From Micromonospora sp. MA102 (GTDB lineage: Bacteria; Actinomycetota; Actinomycetes; Mycobacteriales; Micromonosporaceae), in NCBI RefSeq assembly GCF_025460765.1, contig NZ_JAMWEG010000023.1, positions 37,128-101,127 of the forward strand: a stretch of DNA of 64,000 nt, in the 5' to 3' direction. Below the pieces are notes generated by a model that saw only the letters and a program-made list of their open reading frames with translations, was not told the DNA's origin and did not search any database. Shown here one piece after another: positions 61,499 to 64,000 of the stretch. Both the position numbers and the translations under genes were made by a program. The first letter of the stretch is position 1. Every line of letters starts with the position of its first letter.

Positions 61499-63355
61499 GC
61501 GAGGCGACCGCCCGGGCGCTGCTCGACGCCGGGCGGCCCACCGGGTGGCGGGACCGGCTGGCCGCCCTGTTCCGGTTCCACCCGCTGGCCCGGGCCCGCG
61601 CCGACGAGCTGGACCGGCCCCGGCGGCTGGTGTCCGCCCGGCCGGTCGAGGCGCTCGGCGCGGGGCTGGCGGCCGGCATCGCCGCGCCCCCACTGGTGGA
61701 CCTGCTGTCCCGCCTGCCGCGCCCGCTGGGGGCGGCTCGCAGGCCGCGGGGTTGCTGCTCGGCGCCCCGCTGGCGCTGGTGCTGACCGGGACGCTCTGGC
61801 GGTCGGCCTGGTGGGCCCGGCGGCAGGGTGACCGGCCAGTCCGGGGTGCGGTGTTCGGGGCCGCGCTGGTGGTCGGGCTGCTGGCCGGTCGGCGGCTGGC
61901 CGGGTCGGCCGGGTACGCCGACGACCGTCCGGCGTGGTGGGTGGAGCTGGCTCTGTCGCTGTGCGCCGTGGCCGGCGGCGCCCTGCTGGGGCGCTGGGGG
62001 GCGCTGGGCGCCGGCGCCTGGCTGCGCCGGCTTCCCCGGCACGCCGAGGGCCGCGCGGTGCGGCGCGTCTGGGCGGCGGCCGCGCTGGCGACGACCGTGC
62101 TGACCGCCGGCTTCCTCGGCGCGCTGTTCGTGCTGGACGCCTGGTCCGCCGACGGTGACCTGAGCATGCTGCGGCTGCTCGCCGCCCGGGAGGGCCACCC
62201 GGACCGGGTCACCGTCGTGACGCTTGTCGACACCGTCGCCCTGCACGTACGGGTCCTCGCCGACCAGGCGCCCTACCTGCTGGCCGCCCCGCTCGCTGCC
62301 GCCCTCTTCCCGCTCGCCGCGACCGGCGCCACCGCACGGCGGGCGCTCCGGGTCGGCGCGGTCGCGGGGATCGTGGCCGCCGTCGCGCTGCCGGTCGTGG
62401 TGGCCGGCGCGGCGGTGGGGCCCGCGACCCGGGCCTCGGGCCGGCGACGCTGCGCGGTCTGGTCGACGGGCACACCCTGCTGCCCGTGACGCTGGTCGAG
62501 GCCACCGCCGCGGTGGCGGTCGTGGCCGGCCGGCGCCTGTCCGTCTGGCACGGCAGGCTCGCGGCGCTCACCGCCGGGGTGCTGCTGGCGCCGGCAGTGC
62601 TGGCGGCCGGCGTGCTGCTCTCCTGCGACCCGGGCCCGCCGGGCGCCGGCTGCGCCGGACCCGACCGGGCCGCGGTGGCCCGCACGCTGGGACACGCCCT
62701 ACTCGTCGCCCCGGTGTTCGCCACGCTCGCCGCGGCGCTCGGCGCCGCCGCGACGGCCGTGCTGGGCCGGCTGGGCTCCGGGCGCTGGCCGGCCCCGGCG
62801 ACGGCCGCGGCCGTGCTGCTCGGCCTGGCCGCCGCGGTCGTCACGGCGGACGGACCGGGCAGCCGCACCGTGCCGGTGGACCGGGACCGCTGCCTGGTCG
62901 GGGTGTGGCGGCTCGCCGCGGGCCGCTACCACGCGCCGGTCGCCGCGGACTCGATCCTGGGACGGCTGGCCGGGCTGACCGCGGCCACGACCGTCGACCT
63001 CACCAGCGGCGCGACCACCGGGTTCGCCACCGCGTACCGGGCCGACGGCACGGCGACCGACCTCTACGACCTCGCGGTGGCCGAGGGGACGGTGAACGGG
63101 CACACCGTCCAGCGGGTGCGCCGGGGGACCCAGACCTACCGGTGGACGGCCCGCGCCGGCCGGTACACCCAGCGGAACGTGGTGACCACCGGTGACCTCA
63201 CGCTGCTGCGGGTGGACGGGCGGGAGGCCGACGTCACCACGGTGGTGGACGACTCGGCCAGCACCTACCGGTGTGGTCCGGCCGAGCTGGTGATCCGCTT
63301 CGACGGGGACGACGGGTCGTGGGGCGAGGAGACCTTCGTCCGCAGCCCGGCGTGA
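61499..63355 (+). pseudogene. 5'-truncated, twice-frameshifted membrane protein (M48-like C terminus)
   Basis: Coding passes through three frames: 61499-about 61740 (EATARALLDAGRPTGWRDRL, FRFHPLARARADELDRP), about 61740-62435 (LLLGAPLALVLTGTLWRSAW onward), and about 62435-63355 (LRGLVDGHTLLPVTLVEATA to the stop). The joined product has some ten helices and a soluble lipocalin-like end (CLVGVWRLAAGRYH). The F-HP-A-R-ADELDRP motif recalls the end of M48 peptidase domains; the HExxH site is not present. Either real decay or sequence errors near the contig end. Confidence 0.6.
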
Positions 63356-63389
63356 CGGGAACACCGGAGCCGGTGGTCCCGTCCGCCCG

Positions 63390-63932
63390 TCAGGCGGGCA
63401 CCACGTCGAACCGCGGGCCCGCGGGCCGCCCGGCGCCGGCCAGTGCCAGCAGCGTCTGCCCGGTGGCGTCGTCGACGACGGCGACCCGTACCGCGTCGGG
63501 CCCGCCGTCGGCCAGCGGGACGGCGAAGACCGCGGTGGCCGGCCGGCCCTGGTAGCGCGCGGCGTGGCCGACGAAGCGCCACTCGCCGTCGTCCCAGTGC
63601 TCGCGGACGTCGGAGCGGAGCAGCGGCGCGATCCGCCGGTAGGGGTCGCTGAGCTGGACCTGCTGCACGGTGGCGAGCAGCGGCAGCCCGGTACCGCCGC
63701 GCAGCGGGTTGGTCAGCCGCGCACGCAGCCGGCGCAGCGGCAGCAGCCAGCCGGCTTCCAGTTCGGGGGACAGCGCCACCACGGCCGCCGCCTCGGCCAG
63801 CAGCACCACGCCGCCGGCCAGGGGACGGTCGGTGAGCGCGGCCGGCCAGGCGCCGGGCGCCACGGTGGCCAGTCCGGCCGCCGCCACGAGCAGCGCGGCC
63901 CGGCCGAGGCTGCGACCGGAGACCGGGGTCGT
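63390..63932 (-). CDS. Membrane-anchored hypothetical protein, 5' partial
   Basis: The frame is open from 63390 to the G-run. A GTG at 63887 is possible, but reading continues upstream (TPVSGRSLGRAALL), so the real start is probably beyond the window. Two helices (AALLVAAAGLATVAP, GGVVLLAEAAAVVALSP) precede a soluble part with HWDDGEWRFVGHAARYQGRP. I do not recognise the family. Confidence 0.55.
   Translation of the reverse strand, partial: TTPVSGRSLGRAALLVAAAGLATVAPGAWPAALTDRPLAGGVVLLAEAAAVVALSPELEAGWLLPLRRLRARLTNPLRGGTGLPLLATVQQVQLSDPYRRIAPLLRSDVREHWDDGEWRFVGHAARYQGRPATAVFAVPLADGGPDAVRVAVVDDATGQTLLALAGAGRPAGPRFDVVPA

Positions 63933-64000
<68 letters not shown>

Overview
The window is about 72% G+C by eye, with strong G/C third-position codon use, many GTG and a few TTG starts, leaderless -10 elements and families typical of Actinobacteria (DUF3117, TatB/HtrA/Mrp, PaaX, ANTAR, DUF5994, ClgR-like XRE, KorAB). 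It looks like chromosome of a filamentous actinomycete, most likely Micromonosporaceae (Micromonospora-like); the genus is inferred from gene content and protein style, not from a marker gene. About 68 protein-coding genes or remnants and one tRNA are supported. The right end is a contig or read end: the last 68 bases are almost pure G.

Layout. 0-2.3 kb: 3' part of a radical SAM gene interrupted by an intein, then a CoA-binding protein. 2.3-10.2 kb: catabolic and oxidoreductase genes (TetR regulator with membrane partner, acyl-CoA dehydrogenase, two DUF4190 paralogues around an SDR, HpcH/HpaI-type lyase, second SDR, P-loop protein). 10.2-15.6 kb: a KimA-like APC transporter, EamA transporter, HAD phosphatase and PhzF protein. 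15.6-28.7 kb: a core block whose order recalls Rv1207-Rv1233c of Mycobacterium tuberculosis: MgtE-N/CBS, DUF1003, Mrp, TatB, HtrA, O-methyltransferase, PepA, DUF3117, then PaaX and enoyl-CoA hydratase, Tag glycosylase, SRPBCC, DivIVA-domain protein and FolP2-like DHPS. The sigE-rseA pair expected between the methyltransferase and htrA is absent. 28.9-35.1 kb: membrane protein with a winged-helix regulator, a lone nuoA, a secreted Pro/Thr-rich protein, and the 2-oxoacid:ferredoxin oxidoreductase korAB.

35.1-47.8 kb: divergent azoR/marR, a RCK potassium channel, a HAF-repeat secreted protein, clgR next to a clpP, two secreted proteins (trypsin-like; Tat-exported beta-helix under a LacI-type operator), divergent hxlR/qorB-like pair, a HAD-IIB phosphatase, a methyltransferase, two GNATs and tRNA-Arg(CCT). 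47.8-64 kb, beyond the tRNA, is more accessory and eroded: SDR, an MFS/hydrolase operon with a divergent TetR and two matched operators, epoxide-hydrolase-like protein, a PAS-GAF protein with a Cys/His C-terminal domain, a GAF-ANTAR regulator, a fatty acid desaturase coupled to a 57-residue microprotein, and LapA/DUF5994. Between them lie gene fragments (an unknown frameshifted tail, a GNAT tail, an SDR tail, a truncated LtrA joined to a 5'-truncated, twice-frameshifted membrane protein).

Functionally most genes are independent small units. Clear cooperating sets are clgR/clpP (ATP-dependent proteolysis and its activator), korA/korB (ferredoxin-linked 2-oxoacid oxidation), tatB/htrA (envelope export and quality control), paaX/paaG-like (aryl-CoA catabolism), and several divergent regulator-target pairs for which operator-like repeats can be read directly.
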